Shown here piece by piece: positions 1 to 6,043 of a stretch of 11,649 nucleotides of DNA (position 1 is the stretch's first letter; every line of letters begins with the position of its first letter). The notes under the pieces were generated by a model, which worked only from the letters and a program-made list of their open reading frames with translations, did no database searches and was not told the origin of the DNA. The translations under genes were made by a program, and so were the position numbers. The stretch is from Fibrobacteraceae bacterium (GTDB lineage: Bacteria > Fibrobacterota > Fibrobacteria > Fibrobacterales > Fibrobacteraceae). The stretch covers positions 1-11,649 of the forward strand of contig JALNVO010000069.1 of assembly GCA_023231365.1 (NCBI GenBank), in the 5' to 3' direction.

Positions 1-2
1 CA

Positions 3-134
3 CGACCGAGGTGCATTCCGGGAAAATGCAGTGAAGCCGGGAAAATCGCCAAAGGCTTTGGCCCCGTAACGAAAGGAATTGCTTACGACACGATCACTGC
101 AAATAAACTAATTTTCAATGCTGCAACGCCTTGA
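3..134 (+). CDS. possible 3' end of an unrecognised gene (5' truncated)
   Basis: One frame stays open from the window edge to a TGA at 132-134, whereas the other two forward frames are closed by stops within about 70 bases. The 43-residue translation contains CSEAGKIAKGFGPVTKG and ends in NAATP. I do not recognise the family. It ends 30 bases before the start of the redox protein gene and has the same orientation, so it may be the last part of an upstream gene in the same operon. The short length makes this weak: an open run of this size could be chance. Confidence 0.3.
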   Translation, partial: RPRCIPGKCSEAGKIAKGFGPVTKGIAYDTITANKLIFNAATP

Positions 135-164
135 AATCCGATGTTTCAAGACAAAGGAGAAAAT

Positions 165-605
165 ATGGAAAAGGATCTCGCCCTTCAGAAATTCAACGCA
201 GGGTACAACTGCGCCCAATCCGTTCTGTTCCAGTGCTCGAAGAGCATCGGGATGGATTCGAACACCGCCGTGAAAATCGCCACGGGTTTCGGCAGCGGGA
301 TGGGAAGGATGCAGGAAGTCTGCGGCGCCGTCACGGGAGGGATCCTTGCCATCAACTACAAGTTCGGGCGCAATGAAAATCAGGAGAAGGCCGTGCAGGA
401 AAGGGCGTACGGTCTCATCCGTCAGTTGATGACGGAATTCCGTAAGGAAAACGGGAGCTGCATCTGCCGGGAACTTCTCAAAACGGATCTGAATACGGAA
501 GAAGGCCGGAAAAAGATGAAGGAAGGAAAGTTGAATGCAATATGTCAGAAATGCGTCTGCTCCGCAGGCAGAATCATGGAGAAGATCCTTTCCGAGAATT
601 CCTGA
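165..605 (+). CDS. C_GCAxxG_C_C family redox-active protein
   Basis: A 146-residue cysteine-rich protein. The family pattern is visible in order: NCAQSV with Cys16, a glycine-rich GFGSGMGRMQEVCGAVTGG segment with Cys53, CRELL with Cys101, and a C-terminal cluster Cys127, Cys130 and Cys132. Cys24 and Cys99 are extra. Family members are small, cytoplasmic and presumed redox-active or metal-binding; no reaction is firmly known. There is no signal peptide or membrane segment. The start at 165 was chosen over an in-frame ATG at 141 because AAAGGAGA lies at 153-160, five bases from GGAG to the ATG, and the family normally begins close to the NCAQ motif. The length is normal for the family. Directly after its TGA stop, in the same frame, comes a YjbQ-like reading frame (see next entry). 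The family call is secure; the role is not. Confidence 0.9.
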   Translation: MEKDLALQKFNAGYNCAQSVLFQCSKSIGMDSNTAVKIATGFGSGMGRMQEVCGAVTGGILAINYKFGRNENQEKAVQERAYGLIRQLMTEFRKENGSCICRELLKTDLNTEEGRKKMKEGKLNAICQKCVCSAGRIMEKILSENS

Positions 606-890
606 TTTCCGATTACGCACAAATACATTCCTTTCGATACCTCCCGAGGGGAGGGCCTCGTGAGCATGACGGATTGCGTCAAAATCGCTGTGGAGAAAGC
701 AGACATAAAAGATTACCTCGTCTCCGTTTTCTCGCAGGGGACCACTACGGACATCATGATCAACGAAAACTGGGATGAATCCGTGCAGGACTGCAACAGG
801 GAACCGTGCGGACGTTTTCGTGAGCTCATGGATGTACTTCGCCCGCCCGCAGACATCAACGCAGACATCCGGAAAACCGACCGACAGTGA
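606..890 (+). pseudogene. truncated YjbQ/UPF0047-like protein, probable remnant
   Basis: The frame reads THKYIPFDTSRGEGLVSMTD, then a segment containing VSVFSQGTTTDIMINENWDE. This matches the N-terminal half of the YjbQ (secondary thiamine-phosphate synthase) family, where a strand ending in RGE and a (H/G)(T/S)T...(I/L)NEN(x)D core are typical. The family is about 130-140 residues; here only 95 codons remain and the C-terminal LLGxSLxxP...GTWQ half is missing in all three frames downstream. No ATG precedes the conserved N-terminal strand, because the frame begins straight after the TGA at 603-605. The first usable start is GTG at 660, with GGAGG at 650-654, but it would remove the first strand. 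The core His of the E. coli-type motif is Gly here. I read it as a decayed gene, though a short product from GTG 660 (76 residues) is possible. Confidence 0.55.
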
Positions 891-1108
891 ACTCAGGTAG
901 GCATCCCAACATTCCCGGCTTTTCGATGGAGAATGAATTCGGTCCTTGCCATCGATCGCTGCAATCCGTTTCTCGCAAAAGGTTCAGAAATTTCGACAAA
1001 TGATCGAATGTCCACGACTTTACAGATCGTTGTCTGCATAGCGACGAAACAGATGAACACGGAACTTTTTTCAGCTATATTTAGAATCGTCCTTACGTAT
1101 GGTCCCCT

Positions 1109-2062
1109 ATGTCCGAATCCAACGAAAAAGAATACTTCAGTCGCATTCACCGGGCTCAGGATTACGTTGAAGCCCACTTGGGAGAGCCCATGCGCTTAGA
1201 GGAAATCGCGAGGGAAGCCTGTTTTTCTCCGTTCCATTTCCATCGGATTTTTACGTTCATCACCGGGGAAACTTTGTATCAATTCATCCTGAGACTCCGT
1301 TTGGAACGAGCCGCACATTTGCTTTCCCAACATACAGTAAAACCGATCACGGAAATCGCTCTGGATCTCGGCTTCGGAAGCGCGGCATCGTTCGCGCGGG
1401 CATTCCGGATAAAATATGGAATGTCGGCAAGTGCATTTCGCAAGAATTGCAAAGTGGAAAGCAAGAATTGGAAAGATCTGGAAAGCTTGGGAAGGTATCT
1501 TGCAGCACAGATATCCACTCAACCTTCAAGGAGACATTCTATGAAAAGCATGAATTCCATTACGGCAAAGCAACCGGTCGGCCACAGCATCGTGGATCTG
1601 CCGGAGCGTACATTCGCCTATATCAGGCATATCGGTCCTTACGCGGGAGACACGGCCCTCTTTCAACGCCTGTATGGGCAGCTTTGCCAATGGGCGGGTC
1701 CTATGGGGTACCTTGAAAAACCGGAAACGGAAATGCTGTGCATTTACCACGATGATCCCGATATAACCAAAGAGGACGATTTGCGCATCAGCATAGGAAT
1801 CACCGTCCCGGGGGGCACTCCCGTTCCGCCGCCGTTCCAGACCATGGCGATTCCCGCTGGTAAATACATCGCGGCGAAGTTCGATATCGACGCTTCGGAA
1901 TACATGAACGCCTGGGCCTGGGTCATGAACGAATGGCTGCCCGGAAGCGGCTGGCAATGCGATGACCGCCCCTGTTACGAAAAATCGCTGAACGATCCGG
2001 CGAAAGATCCCCGGCACAGACACCTTATCGAGATCTGCGAACCTGTGAAACCGCTCTGCTGA
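1109..2062 (+). CDS. AraC family transcriptional regulator with C-terminal GyrI-like domain
   Basis: A 317-residue two-domain regulator. Residues about 10-112 are an AraC/XylS DNA-binding domain with two helix-turn-helix units: the first around LEEIAREACFSPFHFHRIF, the second around ITEIALDLGFGSAASFARAF, followed by the usual G(M)SxSxFR end. A charged linker (about 113-155) leads to a GyrI-like small-molecule-binding domain (about 158-313) with the typical VVDLPERTFAYIRHIGPY-type opening and a late ECxxPVKPL-like end. This is the Rob-like layout seen in regulators that sense hydrophobic cations or drugs; the ligand here is unknown. No Shine-Dalgarno sequence precedes the ATG at 1109; a TATATT at 1076-1081 could be a -10 element. 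By contrast, a perfect AAGGAG with ATG lies inside the gene at 1528-1543 (separate entry). The gene ends at a strong hairpin terminator. The family call is secure. Confidence 0.93.
   Translation: MSESNEKEYFSRIHRAQDYVEAHLGEPMRLEEIAREACFSPFHFHRIFTFITGETLYQFILRLRLERAAHLLSQHTVKPITEIALDLGFGSAASFARAFRIKYGMSASAFRKNCKVESKNWKDLESLGRYLAAQISTQPSRRHSMKSMNSITAKQPVGHSIVDLPERTFAYIRHIGPYAGDTALFQRLYGQLCQWAGPMGYLEKPETEMLCIYHDDPDITKEDDLRISIGITVPGGTPVPPPFQTMAIPAGKYIAAKFDIDASEYMNAWAWVMNEWLPGSGWQCDDRPCYEKSLNDPAKDPRHRHLIEICEPVKPLC
1528..1543 (+). promoter_or_regulatory. internal ribosome binding site and start codon
   Basis: AAGGAG at 1528-1533 is followed after seven bases by ATG at 1541-1543, in frame with the AraC-GyrI gene at codon 145. 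This falls exactly in the linker between the DNA-binding and GyrI-like domains. Initiation here would give a 173-residue free GyrI-like protein. The signal is much better than anything before the full-length start at 1109. Whether it is used cannot be seen from sequence. Confidence 0.5.
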
Positions 2063-2074
2063 TCGCGAACTATC

Positions 2075-2112
2075 AAGTCCCCGGATTTTCCGGGGACTTT
2101 GCTCTATTTTTC
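2075..2112 (+). terminator. rho-independent terminator of the AraC-GyrI gene
   Basis: A perfect 10-bp stem, AAGTCCCCGG (2075-2084) and CCGGGGACTT (2090-2099), with a five-base ATTTT loop, begins 12 bases after the regulator's stop codon and is followed by a T-rich stretch up to about 2112. It lies between two converging genes, so it may also block transcription from the minus-strand ferredoxin gene, although the T tract on that side is poor. Confidence 0.8.
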
Positions 2113-2121
2113 ACTCTTTAG

Positions 2122-2745
2122 TTAAGAATTCCGTTTTTCCCTTATCCTTGCCGCATTGGCGCTTGGCGGAAGAATTGCCGGGAATACGCGTACCGGATTG
2201 ATCTTCTCGCGCAGGCGGTGCACCCATGGGATCTCGCCGAGCCTTTTGAAAAGAGCCGTCCGCGAAAGAAGCATTACGAGGGCCTCGAAAACGAATAGGG
2301 CTATAGCGTAACCGATTCCCCAGAGGACGAGGGAGGAGATTGCGTATTTTGCGGAATGATAGTCCTTTGGAATATTGAGGGAAAAAAGCCGGATGATCCA
2401 GTCATCGAAGGGCAGAAACAGAAGTACGCACGCACCGACGAGTGCTAGCACGGGTATTTCGAATGCCCGCTTGGGGCAGGCGTATACGCAAAGGAGGCAT
2501 CCCCGGCAGTGTCTGCTCCGGACAGGAGCGCTTCCCTTGAGCGAAATTGCCTTGTTCGGGCACGCACGGACGCATGCGCTACAGCCGTCGCAACGCCCGG
2601 AGCACACCAAGGAATGTGCAATCGTCTTCCTTCCTATTAATTTATACATAAAAGCGAGAATCTTAAGCCCTCGCGAAGCGCCGTTCATCGGTCGCGTCTG
2701 TGATTCCAAAATGTACCGCTGCAGGCGTTCTTTGCTATTTCGCAT
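2122..2745 (-). CDS. membrane-associated double [4Fe-4S] ferredoxin (EFR1-like)
   Basis: A 207-residue protein with two CxxCxxCxxxCP motifs: Cys52-55-58-62 and Cys80-83-86-90, each expected to bind part of two [4Fe-4S] clusters as in bacterial 2[4Fe-4S] ferredoxins. Cys48 is an extra cysteine before the first motif. Two hydrophobic segments follow, about 97-121 and 137-161, then a basic tail, so the protein is probably anchored in the inner membrane with the clusters in the cytoplasm. The ferredoxin part resembles the C-terminal part of EFR1-family flavodoxin-ferredoxin proteins, but no flavodoxin domain is present. The frame runs upstream to 2877, but the start at 2745 is preferred because AAGGAG (complement of 2753-2758) sits seven bases before it, and the extra 44 residues resemble nothing. 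Redox partner unknown. It diverges from trpB2. Confidence 0.82.
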   Translation of the reverse strand: MRNSKERLQRYILESQTRPMNGASRGLKILAFMYKLIGRKTIAHSLVCSGRCDGCSACVRACPNKAISLKGSAPVRSRHCRGCLLCVYACPKRAFEIPVLALVGACVLLFLPFDDWIIRLFSLNIPKDYHSAKYAISSLVLWGIGYAIALFVFEALVMLLSRTALFKRLGEIPWVHRLREKINPVRVFPAILPPSANAARIREKRNS

Positions 2746-3159
2746 TTCTGTGCTCCTTCTGAAGCCAGTGGTAAAGATACATTCCGGACAGGGAGAAAAA
2801 CCAGGGTATTCGCCCGTAGTAGAGGGCGTGAACGAGTGATGACGCACAGCTCCATCTCGGCGAAGCTTTTGATGCAAGGAACCACAGGGCGAACTGAGCC
2901 TATCGCAAATAAAGTAACTTCCGGCGTTGTAATCCCGTAAAATTTGAATTTCGGTCCGTTCCGCTCTCCAAAGGACATCGAATATGGGAGGGGTCTCTGG
3001 TGCTGAATCTTATATCGCAGGAGACGGACTTCGTTTTATATAGATCGGAAAACTGCTCCATTTGGACTTTAAAATCGCAATTTTAAGGTGAAATTTGGAA
3101 TGGGATTCTTTAACTTTTTCTATAATTTTTTTTGAAATTAACCGCATTAGGAGATTCCG
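2746..3159. other. divergent intergenic region between ferredoxin and trpB2 genes
   Basis: No convincing gene is seen in these 414 bases. It must hold the promoters of both flanking genes. On the plus strand, TATAAT at 3121-3126 is a good -10 candidate for trpB2, about 34 bases before the start codon, without a clear -35 at the right spacing. A small AT-rich hairpin (TTAAAAT 3069-3075, ATTTTAA 3080-3086) lies upstream of it. AGGAG at 3149-3153, six bases from the ATG, is the trpB2 ribosome binding site. I see no Trp-codon leader peptide or T-box, so no attenuation control is evident. Confidence 0.5.
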
Positions 3160-4545
3160 ATGAGCGAAAAAGAAATTCCGTATAAGATCTATCTTTCTGA
3201 AAGTGAAGTCCCAAAGGCGTGGTATAACGTCCGCGCCGAGATGAAAAATAAGCCAGCTCCGCTCATCCATCCGGGAACGCATCAGGTCCTCAAATTTGAC
3301 GATCTCCGCCCGATTTTTTGCGATGAATTGGTGAAACAGGAATTGAACGATACGGATCCGTGGATCGATATTCCCGAAGAAATCCGCGGCTTTTATCGTA
3401 TGTATCGCCCGTCGCCGCTAGTCCGCGCTTATTGTCTTGAGAAGAAACTCGGTACGCCAGCAAAGATTTATTACAAGTTTGAAGGCAATAATACAAGCGG
3501 AAGCCACAAGCTCAATTCTTCCATTGCCCAAGCTTATTATGCAAAGCAACAGGGCCTTAAAGGTGTAACAACCGAAACGGGCGCTGGGCAATGGGGCACG
3601 GCCCTTTCGATGGCTTGCGCCTATTTTGGGCTGGATTGCAAAGTGTTTATGGTGAAATGCTCTTATGAGCAAAAGCCTTTCCGCCGCGAAGTCATGCGTA
3701 CTTATGGAGCTTCCGTAACCCCGTCGCCGTCGATGACGACGGAAGTCGGCAAGAAGATGAATGCCGAGTTCCCCGGAACGACGGGAAGTCTCGGTTGCGC
3801 AATTTCCGAAGCTGTAGAATGCGCTACCAAGAATCCGGGTTACCGCTATGTGCTCGGCAGCGTGCTTTCCCAGGTGCTTTTGCACCAGACGGTAATTGGC
3901 CTCGAAGCTAAGGCCGCAATGGACAAGTACGATATTGTACCTGATATTATCATTGGTTGCGCTGGAGGTGGATCGAACCTTGGCGGTTTGATTTCTCCGT
4001 TTATGGGGCAAAAGCTCCGCGGCGAACGCGATTATCAAATCATTGCAGTAGAACCGGCATCTTGTCCGAGCTTCACCCGCGGCGTGTTCGCATACGATTT
4101 CTGTGATACGGGACATGTTTGCCCGCTCGCTAAAATGTACACGCTCGGCTCTGAATTCATGCCTTCGGCAAATCATGCCGGTGGCCTCCGCTACCACGGA
4201 ATGAGTTCCATCCTTTCCCAGCTTTATCATGATAAATTAATAGAAGCCCGCAGTGTGGAACAGACGTCTGTGTTTGAGGCTGCTGAATACTTTGCCCGTG
4301 TAGAAGGCATCTTGCCCGCTCCAGAAAGCAGCCATGCCATTCGCGTTGCAATAGATGAAGCGATTAAATGCAAGGAAACCGGCGAAGCTAAAACGATTCT
4401 CTTCGGGCTTACGGGCACGGGTTATTTCGACCTCAAGGCATACGAAGCATATAACGATCACAAAATGTCGGATTATATTCCGACGGATGCAGATCTCAAG
4501 AAGAGCATTGACGCAATTCCCCATTTTCCGGGAAACTTGATGTAA
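3160..4545 (+). CDS. trpB2: tryptophan synthase beta chain-like protein, TrpB2 type
   Basis: A 461-residue PLP enzyme of the TrpB2 (TrpB-related) group, which is longer than the roughly 400-residue TrpB1. It condenses indole with serine to make tryptophan in the cytoplasm. Visible landmarks are the PLP lysine in SGSHKLNS (Lys117), the catalytic glutamate region ETGAGQWG (Glu139), and the phosphate-binding loop GCAGGGSN (266-273). The opening with RPSPLVRA and the YYKFEGNNTSGSHK block is characteristic of TrpB2. The start has AGGAG six bases upstream. No trpA or other trp gene is in the window. TrpB2 enzymes often do not pair with TrpA and can work alone as indole scavengers; serine deaminase-like use has also been proposed for the group. 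It forms its own transcription unit, closed by a strong terminator. No damaged motif is seen. Confidence 0.95.
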   Translation: MSEKEIPYKIYLSESEVPKAWYNVRAEMKNKPAPLIHPGTHQVLKFDDLRPIFCDELVKQELNDTDPWIDIPEEIRGFYRMYRPSPLVRAYCLEKKLGTPAKIYYKFEGNNTSGSHKLNSSIAQAYYAKQQGLKGVTTETGAGQWGTALSMACAYFGLDCKVFMVKCSYEQKPFRREVMRTYGASVTPSPSMTTEVGKKMNAEFPGTTGSLGCAISEAVECATKNPGYRYVLGSVLSQVLLHQTVIGLEAKAAMDKYDIVPDIIIGCAGGGSNLGGLISPFMGQKLRGERDYQIIAVEPASCPSFTRGVFAYDFCDTGHVCPLAKMYTLGSEFMPSANHAGGLRYHGMSSILSQLYHDKLIEARSVEQTSVFEAAEYFARVEGILPAPESSHAIRVAIDEAIKCKETGEAKTILFGLTGTGYFDLKAYEAYNDHKMSDYIPTDADLKKSIDAIPHFPGNLM

Positions 4546-4560
4546 TTTTTTGATAAATTG

Positions 4561-4595
4561 AAAAAAGTCTTCGGCAACAACCGGGGACTTTTTTT
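4561..4595 (+). terminator. rho-independent terminator of trpB2, probably bidirectional
   Basis: The stem is AAGTCTTCGG (4565-4574) and CCGGGGACTT (4581-4590), with two G-T wobbles and a six-base CAACAA loop. It is flanked by an A run at 4561-4566 and a T run to 4595, so it works as a terminator read from either side. It lies between trpB2 and the converging metallo-hydrolase gene, whose stop is at 4608. Confidence 0.87.
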
Positions 4596-4607
4596 GTTTT
4601 CATTCTG

Positions 4608-5681
4608 CTAGAAATCGATTTTGACAATATCGCCTGTGAGAGGAACGAGGAACTTTTCTTGTGGAATATTTTCGTCCTTCAATGCTTTAGCGAGGTCTTT
4701 GGGCGGATCAAGTGGGGCTTCGAAAGTCATACCGCCAAAAGTGCCCCAATGCATTGCAAAGCTCTGTTTGGAATTCATCAATTTGTGAAGTTGTACAGCT
4801 TGCCTTGGAGAAATATGGACTCGCGTATAACGGCTTGGTTCATATCCGCCTATGGGCAAAAAGCAGACATCGAAAGAATGAAATATTTTTGCAATTTGTG
4901 TGTAATAGCTTCCGTCGCCCATTCCGATATCGCCTGCGAACCACATCTTTTCCCCGCTTTTTTCGAGCACCCATCCGCCCCAGAGAGAGATGTCTACGCT
5001 TGCGTCGAAAGCTCCGCGGCGGCTTGTGTGGTGCCCGGGCACGAACGTGATTTTCCAGCCTTGGTATTCAAAAGATTCCCACCAATCGCATTCCAAAATT
5101 TCGTTTGAAGGGATTCCCCAATCCTCGAAGAGCTCTTTTAGACCTAGAGGGATCGCGAAAATGGCTTTTGGAAATTTTTCGTGAATTTTTTTAATGCTCG
5201 ATTTATCCAGGTGATCGTAATGGGAATGCGAGATGATGACCAAATCCACTTTTGGAAGGGTATCCAAGGCTCTTCCCGGAGGTGTCGCCCTCTTTGGACC
5301 GTAAAAAGATACAGGTGAAATGCGGTCGCTAAAAACGGGATCGGTGAGAATCCCAAAATTGTGCGAGAGAATATAATACGAAGCGTGTCCGATCCAAGTT
5401 GCTGTTGAAATGTCTGGATTCTTCCAAAGAGAATCATTTCCTTTTGCAATAGGAAGCGGTACGCATTTTGTGCGAAAACTGTTTACGAGAGAGTCCGCGA
5501 GAATTGTGTCGAGGATGGGTGCTGTGGACGTGTCGATGTTATAAAAATGCCCGTCTGCAAAATGTGTTGGGACTGCAAAAGGCGCTTTGATGACTGAAAT
5601 AACAGGAATTCCAGGCTGGTTCTTTATAGAAGAGCAGCCTGTGATAAGTAACGCAATTAGAATGTAAATAGCTTCTTTCAT
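4608..5681 (-). CDS. lipoprotein metallo-beta-lactamase-fold hydrolase, NAPE-PLD/UlaG-like
   Basis: A 357-residue protein with a short hydrophobic signal and a lipobox ending ITGC (Cys16), so it should be lipid-anchored outside the inner membrane. The MBL metal-binding set is complete: HSHYDHLD (His152, His154, Asp156, His157), GHH (His217/218), AGD (Asp251) and MHWGTF (His311). The segment DPVFSDRISPVSFYGPKR is characteristic of the N-acyl-phosphatidylethanolamine phospholipase D branch of this fold, which hydrolyses phosphodiester bonds in lipids; UlaG-type enzymes open lactones. A lipid substrate would suit an envelope-anchored enzyme, but that is inference. The ATG at 5681 is supported by the signal peptide starting there; only an A-rich stretch ending in GG touches it, so the ribosome binding site is poor. 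It converges on trpB2. Fold and metal site are certain, substrate is not. Confidence 0.92.
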   Translation of the reverse strand: MKEAIYILIALLITGCSSIKNQPGIPVISVIKAPFAVPTHFADGHFYNIDTSTAPILDTILADSLVNSFRTKCVPLPIAKGNDSLWKNPDISTATWIGHASYYILSHNFGILTDPVFSDRISPVSFYGPKRATPPGRALDTLPKVDLVIISHSHYDHLDKSSIKKIHEKFPKAIFAIPLGLKELFEDWGIPSNEILECDWWESFEYQGWKITFVPGHHTSRRGAFDASVDISLWGGWVLEKSGEKMWFAGDIGMGDGSYYTQIAKIFHSFDVCFLPIGGYEPSRYTRVHISPRQAVQLHKLMNSKQSFAMHWGTFGGMTFEAPLDPPKDLAKALKDENIPQEKFLVPLTGDIVKIDF

Positions 5682-6043
5682 CCTTTTTCAAAATACATTT
5701 TAAGCCCTCTCTAAAGATTCATTTACGTCAAAAATTGTATTGACTTTTGATTGGAACGATTTATGGCAGAGATCGCTTGGTATCAAGAAACAAAATCCCA
5801 TTACATTCGAGCCCGCAAAAGTTGCACTTCAAATAACAAATCACGCTTTGGCATCCGCCTTGGTGGCTTGGTAATAAAATCAAGCGGGCTTGATCTTGCA
5901 ACGCTCTCTTCTGTCTAGTTTTGAACAGTCCTAAATTCTGGTTAGCTTATACCCAGTACAAAAGTTGGAATATGTTAGAGAAACCTCAGCACAGCACCGG
6001 CATTGACATTAGATCTGATCCAATGATAAATAAAACTTGAGAA
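5682..6043. other. 362-bp gap between MBL lipoprotein and FISUMP genes
   Basis: No recognised gene lies here. It must contain the promoter of the minus-strand MBL gene and the 3' end region of the FISUMP gene. Two things stand out: a 51-codon plus-strand ORF (5763-5918) and a near-perfect 19-bp palindrome, CATTAGATC T GATCCAATG, at 6007-6025 with one mismatch. The palindrome sits 19 bases past the FISUMP stop codon, but it lacks a loop and T run, so it is not a standard terminator. The rest, 5919-6006, shows nothing. Confidence 0.4.
5763..5918 (+). CDS. possible small protein or coding fragment, 51 residues
   Basis: An ATG-started frame of 51 codons ending in TAG. The product is basic in its middle (IRARKSCTSNNKSR) and ends in GGLVIKSSGLDLATLSSV, a tail that looks like the end of a folded protein. 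A weak GGAA lies seven bases before the ATG. I recognise no family. It could be a real small gene, the remains of a lost gene, or a copy of a dispersed repeat that happens to be open. The surrounding gap is otherwise empty, which is the main reason to list it. Confidence 0.3.
   Translation: MAEIAWYQETKSHYIRARKSCTSNNKSRFGIRLGGLVIKSSGLDLATLSSV

Noticed and set aside
603..660. Selenocysteine insertion at the TGA ending the C_GCAxxG gene
   Set aside because: The only clear hairpin starts about 35 bases after the TGA, too far for a bacterial SECIS, and the downstream YjbQ-like domain is truncated, which fits decay better.
891..1108. Open frames in the stretch before the AraC gene
   Set aside because: The short overlapping frames on both strands show no motif or ribosome binding site; the stretch is best read as intergenic sequence.
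1526..2023. 165-codon minus-strand frame opposite the AraC-GyrI gene
   Set aside because: It overlaps a clear regulator domain and its product has no recognisable motif.
2746..2877. N-terminal extension of the ferredoxin frame to an ATG at 2877
   Set aside because: The extra 44 residues show no domain or signal, and a good AAGGAG lies before the downstream ATG at 2745.
3418..4230. 270-codon minus-strand open frame opposite trpB2
   Set aside because: trpB2 on the plus strand has every family motif; the antisense frame is a by-product of its codon use.
4659..5108. Long plus-strand open frames of 149 and 112 codons opposite the MBL gene
   Set aside because: They are antisense to a gene with a complete metal-binding motif set and a lipobox, and their translations resemble nothing.
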